In this document: piece after piece, positions 12,186 through 23,200 of the stretch | Layout of the letters: every line of letters begins with the position of its first letter | Numbering within the stretch: the stretch's first letter is position 1 | NCBI RefSeq assembly: GCF_963678635.1 | Contig: NC_087068.1 | Span: forward strand, 1,118,001-1,182,000 | Reading direction: 5' to 3' | Source: Symsagittifera roscoffensis | Taxonomy: Eukaryota; Xenacoelomorpha; Acoela; Convolutidae | DNA: 64,000 bases | Notes under the pieces: model-generated | What the model saw: only the letters and a program-made list of their open reading frames with translations | Told to the model about the DNA's origin: nothing | Database searches by the model: none | Made by a program: the position numbers and the translations under genes

Positions 12186-12932
12186 TTGTTGTGATAAATA
12201 TTTTAAAATTGATGTTTGCTACAATTGATGTTTGCGCCTGTTTGTCGTGCACTCTTAGGAGGATTTTGAAGACAAATCTGTCAAGTAGGTCTCTGGTTTG
12301 GGGGAAATAATTTCCGGCTTGGAGAGTCTGGTGTTGCGCCGCTGGACTTTTTGAGCCGCTGTGCTTGTTCCGTTTCAGCTAGTCTTATAGAATTTTTGTT
12401 TTTCTCTTAACTAAATTTGTAATAATGCTTTCCTCATCTATAATTTCCCAACCCTGTTATTATGGGTTAGTTTAGTTCTCTTGTGTCCAGTTAAACTCTT
12501 TTTTACCCTTACACTGCGCCGTCAAGATGAAAAAATTTGGTTTCAAATCAATTGTGTAAGAATAACTCTTAACGACTGTAAGAAGATCCAATGGTTTCAA
12601 TGTCTTATGTGTGTTTATGTGAAATCTGCTATGTGAAGTTTATGTGAAGTGCTATATATTTATGTAAACACAACCGTTTTTAATGTTCAAGTTCTCAAGA
12701 CAGTAACAAGGGACTCGCGTGTTCCCTTGGCACAAAAACTTACAAAAAAATGAATGATATTTTCTACAATGTAGAAAATGTTACTTGATGGCTGGTTTTC
12801 TGGCGTCTTTCTTGTTTTTAATTGCACAAACCAGAAGAAGTGGTCGTAAGCAAATGACAGCTATGAGCTCTATAATAAAAAAAAAGGACGAAAATTGTTT
12901 CAGTGTCTAAGCCCCTTGCTCAAGTGTCAAGC
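12186..12932. other. Non-coding stretch, no gene seen
   Basis: A/T-rich sequence with no frame, splice pattern, RNA gene or repeat that I can support. Confidence 0.35.
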
Positions 12933-13558
12933 TCGCCCCAGACAGATCTCGAGCAGAGAATAAAGTTAATCAACAGCAAGCTCAATGAGGTAAATATAAA
13001 GAGAGGAATAATTCTGACCGCTTCCTTTTTCGACTCCTAACTTAAAAAACTTTGGAAAAAAAAGACCCAAAAAAGAGCTGATATAAACGTCTCAAACCCG
13101 GAAAAAGTTGATAGCTCATTCGTAACTGAGTTCGAGTAGTACAAAGCAATTCTGTTTTTTTTCAAATAGTTTGTGAGCTGGTCCGGACAAAATTGGTCCC
13201 CAAGTTTACAAAAAACTTAAAAGTAAATCAAATCGCAATGCGGGCTGTATGTCCCTAAAGTGCATACTAAGCTCGTAAATCTTTTAGGTGAAGGTAAAGT
13301 ACCCAAACAGCGAAGACTTTTTTGGAGCTAACTTATCGCCCTCAGAAAAATAGATAGAGTTCTGTAACCAATTGTCATCGGCATCAAGCTCTGATACATC
13401 GCGTCTATATGCGCAGGAAGCAAGACTCTCGCAGAGCGAAAAAAAAATTTTGGGGGATTTTTCCCAAGGAAGGATGTTATATTAAACGAGGAGCTTAAGT
13501 TGCTGCACACATTTTAGAAACTTCACTGAGAGTGACGACAATCCGAAGTGCTCAGTTT

Positions 13559-13800
13559 TACATAAATTAGACTTTAGTAACGCATTTAAATCGATAAATA
13601 GAGAAACCACTCTGAATCACGTTTTTCAGAACCTCCCAGAGTTGTACAAATATAGTCACTGCGCCTACAGTCAGCCGAATTATCTTTATTACGGAAATTT
13701 CATCATTATCTCGGAGGACGAGACAAAACAAGGAGATCACGAGGCTCCACGCTTTTTGCAGAAACAAAGCAGACGCTAGTGAAAAAGCCTGAAACTACTG
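13559..13800 (+). pseudogene. Decayed reverse-transcriptase fragment (non-LTR type)
   Basis: One frame reads LDFSNAFKSINRETTL, then a PELYKYSHCAYSQPNYLYYG block and a QGDHEAP-like end. This matches the usual order of the reverse-transcriptase palm (D-x-S-N-A-F, later QGDP) in invertebrate retroelements. The QGDP motif is altered and stops follow. A related, more damaged copy of the same segment lies at 14,258-14,500. Both are non-functional remnants. Confidence 0.55.
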
Positions 13801-14060
13801 ATGTGAAAAGGTTCAATGCTTACCAGGATAAGTTCAGATCGAAATGGTTGAACATCATACCTATGTAAAAATAACATTGAAATTGTCAAATTAGCAGCTC
13901 AGTATTGCGTTTGGACTCCGCCTAGAATCAAAAAAATCTGGAAATATTTAGGAGTTTGCGGGAAAGATGTAACCGAAGATGAATGACATGGCATGTCTTG
14001 TCTCAAAACGCAGCGAGATTCTGGAGGCTTTTATATTTGAATGTCCCGAAACCTCGCCCA
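13800..14060 (+). pseudogene. Decayed downstream part of the same retroelement polyprotein
   Basis: Broken frames read FRSKWLNIIPM, then, after stops, GKDVTEDE followed by HGMSCLK-like text. Such a WLN..P block followed by a G-K-x-V-x-x-D-x-x-H-G-x-S-C finger-like block is typical of the region after the reverse transcriptase in some invertebrate retroelements (family knowledge from memory). Multiple stops. Confidence 0.4.
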
Positions 14061-14499
14061 GTGATTTCAAAACACTATCAATATATTCAGCTCAATATCA
14101 GTATCTTCCGTTCAATATCAATATCAATATCAAATAAGATGAAGTTCAACATCAATGTCAATAAAAATATCTAAAAGCTCATTATTTCAGTATTATCAAG
14201 TATCACTAATTTAGATACCCGAGCCCAATTTTAATTTTGAATTTCGAAAGAAATAAATTTGTTTTTTAGTAATACATTTAACTCGATAAATGGAGAAACC
14301 ATGCCGAATTAAATTTTTCAGAGCCACCCGGAGTTTTAAAAAAACATACTCACTGCGCCTGCAGTAGGCCGCATTATGTTTCTCACGGAAATTCGATCAT
14401 TATCTCGAAGGACGGAACACAACAAAGCAAGGTGATCGCGAGGCTCCACTGTTTTTTGCTGAAACAAAACAGACGCTAGCAAAGGCTGAATCCAAAGTA

Positions 14500-14680
14500 A
14501 AAGTTCGGTATGATGGAAGCCTAGCCGACGACTACAAGATAGTGCTCCGAGACATTAAAAACATACTAAAACGAGGGAAAAAATGTCAATTTCAAAAAGT
14601 ATTCCCAAAAATGAATATCAAATCCAAGGATGAACTTGTAGTCTTGGGCTCCCCTATGGACGAATCTTGTCGAAAAAAAA
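14500..14680 (+). pseudogene. Decayed reverse-transcriptase thumb-like fragment
   Basis: A short frame reads VRYDGSLADDYKIVLRDIK and later KKCQFQKVFPKM and LVVLGSPMDESC, resembling the post-catalytic region of an RT (DG.L....V..D, then a LGSP strand). No intact catalytic motif remains. Confidence 0.4.
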
Positions 14681-15288
14681 TTTCAAATAAAAAAAATAGC
14701 TGAGCAGAAAAAGATTTCGGAGGTTATTGATTAGCTGGATGCTCATTATGGTTTTTATTTTCTAAAAATTGCTGTAGCATGCCAAATCAGAAATAGGTCA
14801 TTTTCAAAAAGCAAATCCAAAACTAAAAATCAAATCTAAGGATGCAATTTTAGTCTTCGGGACTCCATTGGACGAAACTGGCGGAAAAAAACTGCTAAAA
14901 AATAGCTGAGCTGGAAAAGATTTCGGAGGTTATTGATTAGCTGGATGCACATAATGGTTTTTATTTCCTATAAATTTGCTGTAGCAGGCCAAAAACCCTA
15001 TATTATTTGCGTAAAATTCCTTGTTTATTGCAAAGTGATTTTATGGAAAATTACAGTCGATTTTTAAGAAACTCTTTATATAAGGTAACAAATATAAAAA
15101 TAAATGATAGCCATTTGTTGGCAAAGGTGGCTTGGGTGTTTAGGCTTCCGTTCGCCTACTAGCTTTATCGGCTTTTAGCCTCAAAATTAGGAGCAAAAGC
15201 TACCTTATGTGAAATTTTTCGTTTGGAGCAACAAGATGGAAAATATAATGATGCATTAGAATTTTGATTTGATTCTTCCCCAGACAGA

Positions 15289-17634
15289 TCGCCCCAGACA
15301 GATCTCGAGCAGAGAATAAAGTTAATCAACAGCAAGCTCAATGAGGTAAATATAAAGAGAGGAATAATGCTGACCGCTTCCTTTTTCGACTCCTAACTTA
15401 AAAAAACTTTGGAAAAAAAAGACCCAAAAAAGAGCTGATATAAACGTCTCAAACCCGGAAAAAGTTGATAGCTCATTCGTAACTGAGTTCGAGTAGTACA
15501 AAGCAATTCTGTTTTTTTTTCAAATAGTTTGTGAGCTGGTCCGGACAAAATTGGTCCCCAAGTTTACAAAAAACTTAAAAGTAAATCAAATCGCAATGCG
15601 GGCTGTATGTCCCTAAAGTGCATACTAAGCTCGTAAATCTTTTAGGTGAAGGTAAAGTACCCAAACAGCGAAGACTTTTTTGGAGCTAACTTATCGCCCT
15701 CAGAAAAATAGATAGAGTTCTGTAACCAATTGTCATCGGCATCAAGCTCTGATACATCGCGTCTATATGCGCAGGAAGCAAGACTCTCGCAGAGCGAAAA
15801 AAAAATTTTGGGGGATTTTTCCCAAGGAAGGATGTTATATTAAACGAGGAGCTTAAGTTGCTGCACACATTTTAGAAACTTCACTGAGAGTGACGACAAT
15901 CCGAAGTGCTCAGTTTTACATAAATTAGACTTTAGTAACGCATTTAAATCGATAAATAGAGAAACCACTCTGAATCACGTTTTTCAGAACCTCCCAGAGT
16001 TGTACAAATATAGTCACTGCGCCTACAGTCAGCCGAATTATCTTTATTACGGAAATTTCATCATTATCTCGGAGGACGAGACAAAACAAGGAGATCACGA
16101 GGCTCCACGCTTTTTGCAGAAACAAAGCAGACGCTAGTGAAAAAGCCTGAAACTACTGATGTGAAAAGGTTCAATGCTTACCAGGATAAGTTCAGATCGA
16201 AATGGTTGAACATCATACCTATGTAAAAACAACATTGAAATTGTCAAATTAGCAGCTCAGTATTGCGTTTGGACTCCGCCTAGATTCAAAAAAATCTGGA
16301 AATATTTAGGAGTTTGCGGGAAAGATGTAACCGAAGATGAATGACATGGCATGTCTTGTCTCAAAACGCAGCGAGATTCTGGAGGCTTTTATATTTGAAT
16401 GTCCCGAAACCTCGCCCAGTGATTTCAAAACACTATCAATATATTCAGCTCAATATCAGTATCTTCCGTTCAATATCAATATCAATATCAAATAAGATGA
16501 AGTTCAACATCAATGTCAATAAAAATATCTAAAAGCTCATTATTTCAGTATTATCAAGTATCACTAATTTAGATACCCGAGCCCAATTTTAATTTTGAAT
16601 TTCGAAATAAATAAATTTGTTTTTTAGTAATACATTTAACTCGATAAATGGAGAAACCATGCCGAATTAAATTTTTCAGAGCCACCCGGAGTTTTAAAAA
16701 AACATACTCACTGCGCCTGCAGTAGGCCGCATTATGTTTCTCACGGAAATTCGATCATTATCTCGAAGGACGGAACACAACAAAGCAAGGTGATCGCGAG
16801 GCTCCACTGTTTTTTGCTGAAACAAAACAGACGCTAGCAAAGGCTGAATCCAAAGTAAAAGTTCGGTATGATGGAAGCCTAGCCGACGACTACAAGATAG
16901 TGCTCCGAGACATTAAAAACATACTAAAACGAGGGAAAAAATGTCAATTTCAAAAAGTATTCCCAAAAATGAATATCAAATCCAAGGATGAACTTGTAGT
17001 CTTGGGCTCCCCTATGGACGAATCTTGTCGAAAAAAAATTTCAAATAAAAAAAATAGCTGAGCAGAAAAAGATTTCGGAGGTTATTGATTAGCTGGATGC
17101 TCATTATGGTTTTTATTTTCTAAAAATTGCTGTAGCATGCCAAATCAGAAATAGGTCATTTTCAAAAAGCAAATCCAAAACTAAAAATCAAATCTAAGGA
17201 TGCAATTTTAGTCTTCGGGACTCCATTGGACGAAACTGGCGGAAAAAAACTGCTAAAAAATAGCTGAGCTGGAAAAGATTTCGGAGGTTATTGATTAGCT
17301 GGATGCACATAATGGTTTTTATTTCCTATAAATTTGCTGTAGCAGGCCAAAAACCCTATATTATTTGCGTAAAATTCCTTGTTTATTGCAAAGTGATTTT
17401 ATGGAAAATTACAGTCGATTTTTAAGAAACTCTTTATATAAGGTAACAAATATAAAAATAAATGATAGCCATTTGTTGGCAAAGGTGGCTTGGGTGTTTA
17501 GGCTTCCGTTCGCCTACTAGCTTTATCGGCTTTTAGCCTCAAAATTAGGAGCAAAAGCTACCTTATGTGAAATTTTTCGTTTGGAGCAACAAGATGGAAA
17601 ATATAATGATGCATTAGAATTTTGATTTGATTCA
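15289..17634. repeat. Second copy of the 2.36-kb tandem duplication
   Basis: Nearly identical to the copy starting at 12933, offset by 2,356-2,358 bases. It ends near 17,634 where the sequence changes from ATTTGATTC to unrelated DNA. The near-identity means a very recent duplication, or an assembly duplication of one locus. Confidence 0.9.
15917..17038 (+). pseudogene. Second-copy equivalents of the decayed RT fragments
   Basis: The same RT-like pieces recur 2,358 bases downstream in the second tandem copy (palm-like piece 15,917-16,158; thumb-like piece about 16,858-17,038), with the same stops. They therefore decayed before the duplication. Confidence 0.45.
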
Positions 17635-17727
17635 GCAAATTTTGAAGTAGCTACGGAAAACAAAAGTAAAAAAAATTAGACGTAGCACATTTTTTTATTA
17701 AAAAATTTTTGCAAATGATTTCCAAAA

Positions 17728-18140
17728 CTAGAACCTACTGACGTGAAAAGCTTCAATGATTACCAGGATAAGTTCAGATCGCAATGGTTGAACATCATAC
17801 CTATGTAAGAATCTCAGAATAAAATTGTAGCGTGGCATTGCAATTGGACTCCGCCTAGAATCAAAAACTTCTGGATACATTGATAAGTTTGCGGAAAAGA
17901 TGAAACCGAAGATGAATGGCATGGCCTGCTTGTCTCAAAAATGCAGCGAGGTTCTCTTGGCGTTCAAGTTTAAATGTCTTTTTTTAACGAAGTCTTGCCC
18001 AGTGATCTCAAAACAATAATAATATATTGAGCTCAATATGAATATCTTCCGTTCAGTATCAAAATCAAATGTGATGAAGTTTCAACATCAATATCAATAT
18101 CAATATCTTAAAGCTCATTATTTCAATTTTATCATTAATT
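17728..18140 (+). repeat. Third, older partial copy of the RT-remnant segment
   Basis: Parallels 13,790-14,190: ACCAGGATAAGTTCAGATCG, then TTGGACTCCGCCTAGA, GATGAATGGCATGGC and the ATATCAATATC tract, with substitutions and indels throughout. It shows that the locus had copies before the recent 2.36-kb duplication. Confidence 0.7.
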
Positions 18141-18905
18141 CAGTTTGTTTTGCTTAACATTCTAAATGAGTGTGAAATTCGACCAGAATGGACAAAACGC
18201 AATTTCGTATTAGATTTTTTATCGGAACAACTGACCGAGAGAATTGATGGTTTTTATGGATTAGTGACGCTAATTGAACGATTAGACGAATCGGAAGGGG
18301 TTAGTTTTGACTAGCATGCTAATTTTGAAAATTTCGATTCGGACGTGAACGACACATAACCTTTTTATAATTCTCAGTGAAAAAAACAACAACAGAAATC
18401 GTGTAAAACTGATCGAGATTGAAGAAATTATAGGATTGTCAGAAACCACTCCGAGTTGTAACAATTTTTCCGCTACAATCGTCACAAAGTAATTCATGAG
18501 AACCAGGAAGGGTGTTGGGACGACGTTTCCAGCCCTCCGAGAAGAAATAAGAGGGTTATTTGCCCGGCTTCCAGAATTCGGAAGGGTCTCGGGAGATAAA
18601 TTAAACGATATTTTAACAAATTTTTAGCTTCCTGGAGATGTCCTGAATTGAATTGAAAAAATCCAAATTCGTTTCCAGATTATGAGAAGCTAGGAGTTGA
18701 GGGAAAGAGTTGATCCATCTTCGACGGATATGATGATTTTTATTTACTGAACAAAAACAATAATAATATAGTAAATAAGTAGTAGCCCTGTTTTTAGGAG
18801 TGAGCTCGTGTTCCGGGGATACTGAAACCCAGCCATGAGCTCACTATTTTGCATATAATTAAATTAATTAGAGCGTTCTCATCGAAGCCGGAAACAGTTA
18901 AGTTT
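18141..18905. other. Left flank of the giant element; possible coding scraps only
   Basis: A 50-codon open stretch ends at the TAG near 18,312 (+ strand; charged, with an RPEWTKRNFVLDFL block). Another piece near 18,510-18,630 reads REEIRGLFARLPEFGRVSGD before a stop. They look protein-like but have no recognisable family and no clear splice sites. Probably remnants of an older element. Confidence 0.25.
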
Positions 18906-19790
18906 TGTAACATTCGTCTACTGCAGTCACACATGAGGCTTAAGAAAAATAGGCCCTATAACCATTGGCTCAAGGGTCAGGGACACTATCTCTTGTGTTT
19001 TTCCACCTCAAGAACGGTCGGAGCCAGTTCGGTTCGCTTGTGACATGAGACTACGACCCGTTACAGCTTAAAGGCTACTACTAAAATATCCCCCCACTCT
19101 AGAATTAGAAACGTCCCCATACTTAGGTCTCTAGATACCCAAAATACATGAACGCCGTTAAAAACCGGGTCGGAACAATCCGTTAAGTTACTTTTTGTTA
19201 GACAGTGGAACTTTGATCCATTTCAGATGGATCAACCTAAAACTCGCCTTACCTCAACATAACAATTATAAAACACACTCTAGAAATTTAAATTAAGGAC
19301 TCACATGTTGATGCGCTCAAGCACAGGAAGTAATTAAATGGGTGAGCAACTCTAGAATTAACTAAAGTAACTAGATAAGTTCAATGTTTGTCAGTTTGAA
19401 TGGTAAGGGTAAGTTTGAACTCAAGAACGAAGTTTTATGTGGACCATTGGGACACTCAAGCTGTCCACCTTTCCGTCGAAGGTTCGCTCTGGTCCAGTTC
19501 GAATAATTACTCTCTCGGGAATACTCTGTCTTCTATTTCAGATAGGACAGCTCTACTCTTGTTCACTATGATGGAAATTGCGAATTGCAATTTCACACTC
19601 GTTTTTATCTGACAACTTTCCCGCAATTGTTCTAAAATTGTTGTCCTTTCTTTTTCTGATTTTCAGTTATCGCGAGAAAATCGTGCATGACATGTTCCAT
19701 TCGAAATTTTGAAAAATTAAATTTCACTCCAAAATCAAGTGTTTTCTGCTCTTCTCAAGGTCAAACTTCCAAATATGACCGACTGGCACA
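18906..19790 (-). repeat. 3' LTR of the giant element (left in + reading)
   Basis: 885 bp, beginning TGTAACATTCG and ending GACTGGCACA on the + strand (so TGTGCCAGTC...TGTTACA in element sense). Differs from the other LTR at about three sites (near 18965, 19486 and 19640). It contains six CTCAAG hexamers. Just inside it, in element sense, the sequence is CCGGGGAGTA, the only purine-rich candidate for a polypurine tract. Confidence 0.95.
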
Positions 19791-20219
19791 TACTCCCCGG
19801 ACTCGAGATCGATGTCCTCATCGCGTGCTGTCTTCTGCCAGTGAGTCCCAGAAAACCGAGTGTTGCTCAAGATACAGTGCCAGTGGTCATTTACAGAAGT
19901 TTGCAGCAGACTTAAGCTTATCTACACCCCAAAATTCACAGCCATGTAAAATTTTCACACTATTGCTAAACAGCAATCAAAATCTGCATTTACCTGCACC
20001 TTTGAATTTTCGCTTTTCAAGCCAATCATTTAAAAATCTCTTTTGTCCTATTCAATCAGGAAATTGTCATGCAGCATTTTGATTTATATAATAAATATAG
20101 TATATTAGTAACAATATTTGCTTTGTTAAAATTTCTTTTTCGTGAATCCAAGTTTCACTCGGATTCACACTCAAGCCCCCTTTCCCTCTCAAGACTCAAG
20201 ATCCATCCGATTTGCCCAT
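19791..20219 (-). other. 3' untranslated region of the giant element
   Basis: Between the ORF2 stop and the 3' LTR. No conserved frame on either strand; small open stretches here look accidental. Contains three CTCAAG hexamers within 20170-20196. Confidence 0.6.
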
Positions 20220-23200
20220 TCATCTCGTACTCTTCGCCTTGGAGGTACTGCATCCTGAAGTGCTAGATGCGGCAAACTGTCTCAACAATTCCTCTTCATC
20301 ATCGGAACTAATCACAATCTCCTCCCAAGCCTTCAGCTGTTCATAGGATCGCATCCATTCTCTCTGCTCCTGCAATCTCTTTGCTTGGTTGGGTAGTGCC
20401 TTCACCCTAGCTTCTCGGTTCAAGCAAAAGGAGTTGTGCAGGCTCAAGCTCACGTTCTTCGCCAGGTCTTCCTCTAGTATCGACTCCCTCGCCTTGGTAT
20501 TGTCTCTAGACATCTTACCCACTCTCTTCCATCCCGTCGTGATCGCATTACGATGGGTTAGCAGGGGTCTCTTGAAAGCTTCCGGCCCAATCTCGGCCTG
20601 GAACTGTCGATACTCCTTTTGATGTTTTCTCATGTGATCTTTCGTTGCCCTGTACAACCAAGACGTCAGTGTCGCCCGAAACCATGGAAAGTACCTCAAG
20701 CGACTCCATACGTGCCTGACTTCCGTCGGTATGGCGAATACTTTGCACGCAGTCTCAAACAACTCGAGTCTCCTGCTGTAGTCTATCGCGTATATTGACT
20801 CAGCCGTTGGCGTCGTCGCCTCCCGATACTTCGTTATATTCTCTTCTATCCATCTCAGAGCTAACATCGTACTCACTACTAAGAGCGTCACCTTCTGCCG
20901 GTGATCCGGTAGTCCGATCGACCGAATCTCTTCTACATCCCACACCAGGCAAAGGTTCTTGTGATCTGGATACCACACCGTTTGTGCCAAACAGTGGCAT
21001 GGGCATTCCCCATGAGAGATCTCAATGCTCCTGAGATTACGCTCCCCTGAGGCTTCCAAGAGAGGCTCAAGCTCCATCATTTTCTCGTGCATCGTGTCGT
21101 TGTCTTCCAGGTTCGGAGTACTTCCCACAGGTTTCCCGATCACGTTTTGTCTCTCGTGATCGCTCGTGTTTTCTCTTTCCAACTTCAGAAGATCTTCTCC
21201 CCAGATTTCGCTTAAGTCATCTCTCAATTCTTTTGGTACTGTCCCTTTGATTTTTCTCAACAACTTGTGCGAGTGATGCGACATCCGAGCCAACCTCACA
21301 CACTTGGGCACTGAGAAGGCCTTGTCCACCAGTATTCTCTGGCTGGACACTTCCACCATCGCCATGTGTAGCGGGTAGTGACTTCCGCACAAGTTGGCCA
21401 TCATTGACCCTATCAGCGATTTCGCGTTCAATGGCAAGCCATAAGCTTCGCTCATGGGAAATCCCATTTCCGCCTCAAGACCAACCTTCCAACTCCGGAT
21501 GTGTTTTTGAGTCACCTGCAACACCCCGGGCCATGATTCTACGCTCAACGCCGTCACTAAATGATGTTCAGACTCCAGTCTCTCCAGTGCCTGCAGACCA
21601 CACATTCTCGAGAAGAATCCGAGAGCTGTCGCTATATTCACCGTGGTTCTCGCGTAACATTCCGCTATTATTTGCACTTCACTTTTCTCCCTTTCTGTGA
21701 TGTCTTCGAACCAAGTGACCAGGTCTTCTTTTTGAAACGACAGTATTCTGACGCATGACCGTCCATCGCAGATGTGCTCTCCGTTCCCACACGTCGAATC
21801 CAGACAGCTACCCGGCTCCCATTTCTTTGCTGACCCGGGGTCGCTCGTCCTTTCGCTTGGCTCTTGCATCTGGGGTGTGATTAGCTTATGTAGCACACTC
21901 AACTTCGCCAGATCTTCATCTTCCGTTGGTGCTAACCTCACTCGCTCGGTGGTTTCCTCGATTAGACTCGCATGGGGATGTGGACACCAGGAGGGTCTTA
22001 GTAGCTTCCATATCACTCCCAAGTTCGTGGTTAACAAGCCATCTCCACCGCCCATGTTCACTTCAACTCTCTTGTTTGAGCGCGGTATGCTTATCACCTC
22101 TGGTGTTTTCTCAAGAATCAGGCCCAGGCTCGGCCCCTCTTTCTCCACCGCGTCTATCTCCATTATTCTTTCTGTCCAAAACTTCAGTAGCTCCGCTACC
22201 TCATGGTTTCTGTGGGCTCCTCCAGCTTCCGAGTCTAAGAAGGGATTGTAGGCTATTCCCATCACTCCAGACACATATTGGTATTCCCCCTTCTCACTGA
22301 GTCTCGAGTACTGTTCTGACGAGGCCAGGTTACGGTGAACATCATGTTCTTCCTCGAACTTCTTATTAGAGAACCTCCGTACCTCGTCCAGCTTTCGATG
22401 GTTCTCTAAGGATAGTCTGGAACCATCTTCTTTCTCTATTCCTGTACTCTGATATACGTTCAAGATGATCGTTGAGACTCTTCTCTCCATGGTTTTACTT
22501 CCACTTGCTCTCTGGTGGCATGCCAGGATGGTGCTATCAGACATCATTGACATTGTCCATCTCAAGAAACATGTGGCATCTTTTCTTCTAGCCAGGCTCA
22601 AGCCTGAATTGTCCCTGACCACGTGTTGCATCAGTGCCTGATACACCTCTAGCTTCTTGCTTCCCAACTTCAGCCTGTCATACGAGGTCAATGTCTCCAA
22701 CTCTATTCCCACCAGACTCCAGGTGAACATTAATTGTCCCGCAGTTCTAACGAAGGGATTCGCCATTAGTGGCGGTGCTGATGAGGATGTTCTCATCGCC
22801 TCTTCAAAATGATCCTTCAACAAACTCTGCCAGGACCTCTTCAGATGACTTGCCATCTCTATCTTATTAACCTCGGCTTTTTGCTGGGTGGCCCAATTGC
22901 GTCGCCTGCGAGCTATTCCACTGTCCAACTTCTTCAAGCAGTCCTCCATTTCCTTCAATGTTTCGAGGGCCACCCACCACGTCCGGGAAGTGTTCCTCGT
23001 CTTGTTCCTCTCCAATGGATCACTCGTCACTTGTTTGCCCATGTCCTGATGTGCCTTCGAGATCCATTCTTTGCCGATCTCCACTTCCCCTACCTGTCCG
23101 TTCGTTGAACCTCTCTTCACGTTTACTTTCTGAGGCTTGAAGTCTTCTTCTGACGTCGAACTGGTGGAAACCTCTATTTCCTTTTCTACTTCAAGTGGTT

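Larger units (their letters stand above)
12933..15288. repeat. First copy of a 2.36-kb tandem duplication
   Basis: The sequence from TCGCCCCAGACAGATC at 12933 to the ATTTGATTC near 15,275 is repeated almost exactly from 15289. By eye the copies differ by about four substitutions and two homopolymer-length changes. The junction carries an extra CCCCAGACAGATCG, a microduplication at the breakpoint. Within the unit is an internal repeat of about 170 bp (roughly 14,630-14,790 and 14,820-14,995, both with GATTTCGGAGGTTATTGATT) and a short ATATCA microsatellite. The unit contains decayed reverse-transcriptase pieces but no intact gene. Confidence 0.9.

Noticed and set aside
13328-16532. Three pairs of identical 60-66-codon frames
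   Set aside because: They repeat only because the 2.36-kb segment is duplicated; one is antisense to the RT remnant.
19400-19612. 70-codon frame in the LTR (also at 41355)
   Set aside because: Present because the LTRs are identical; no recognisable protein features.
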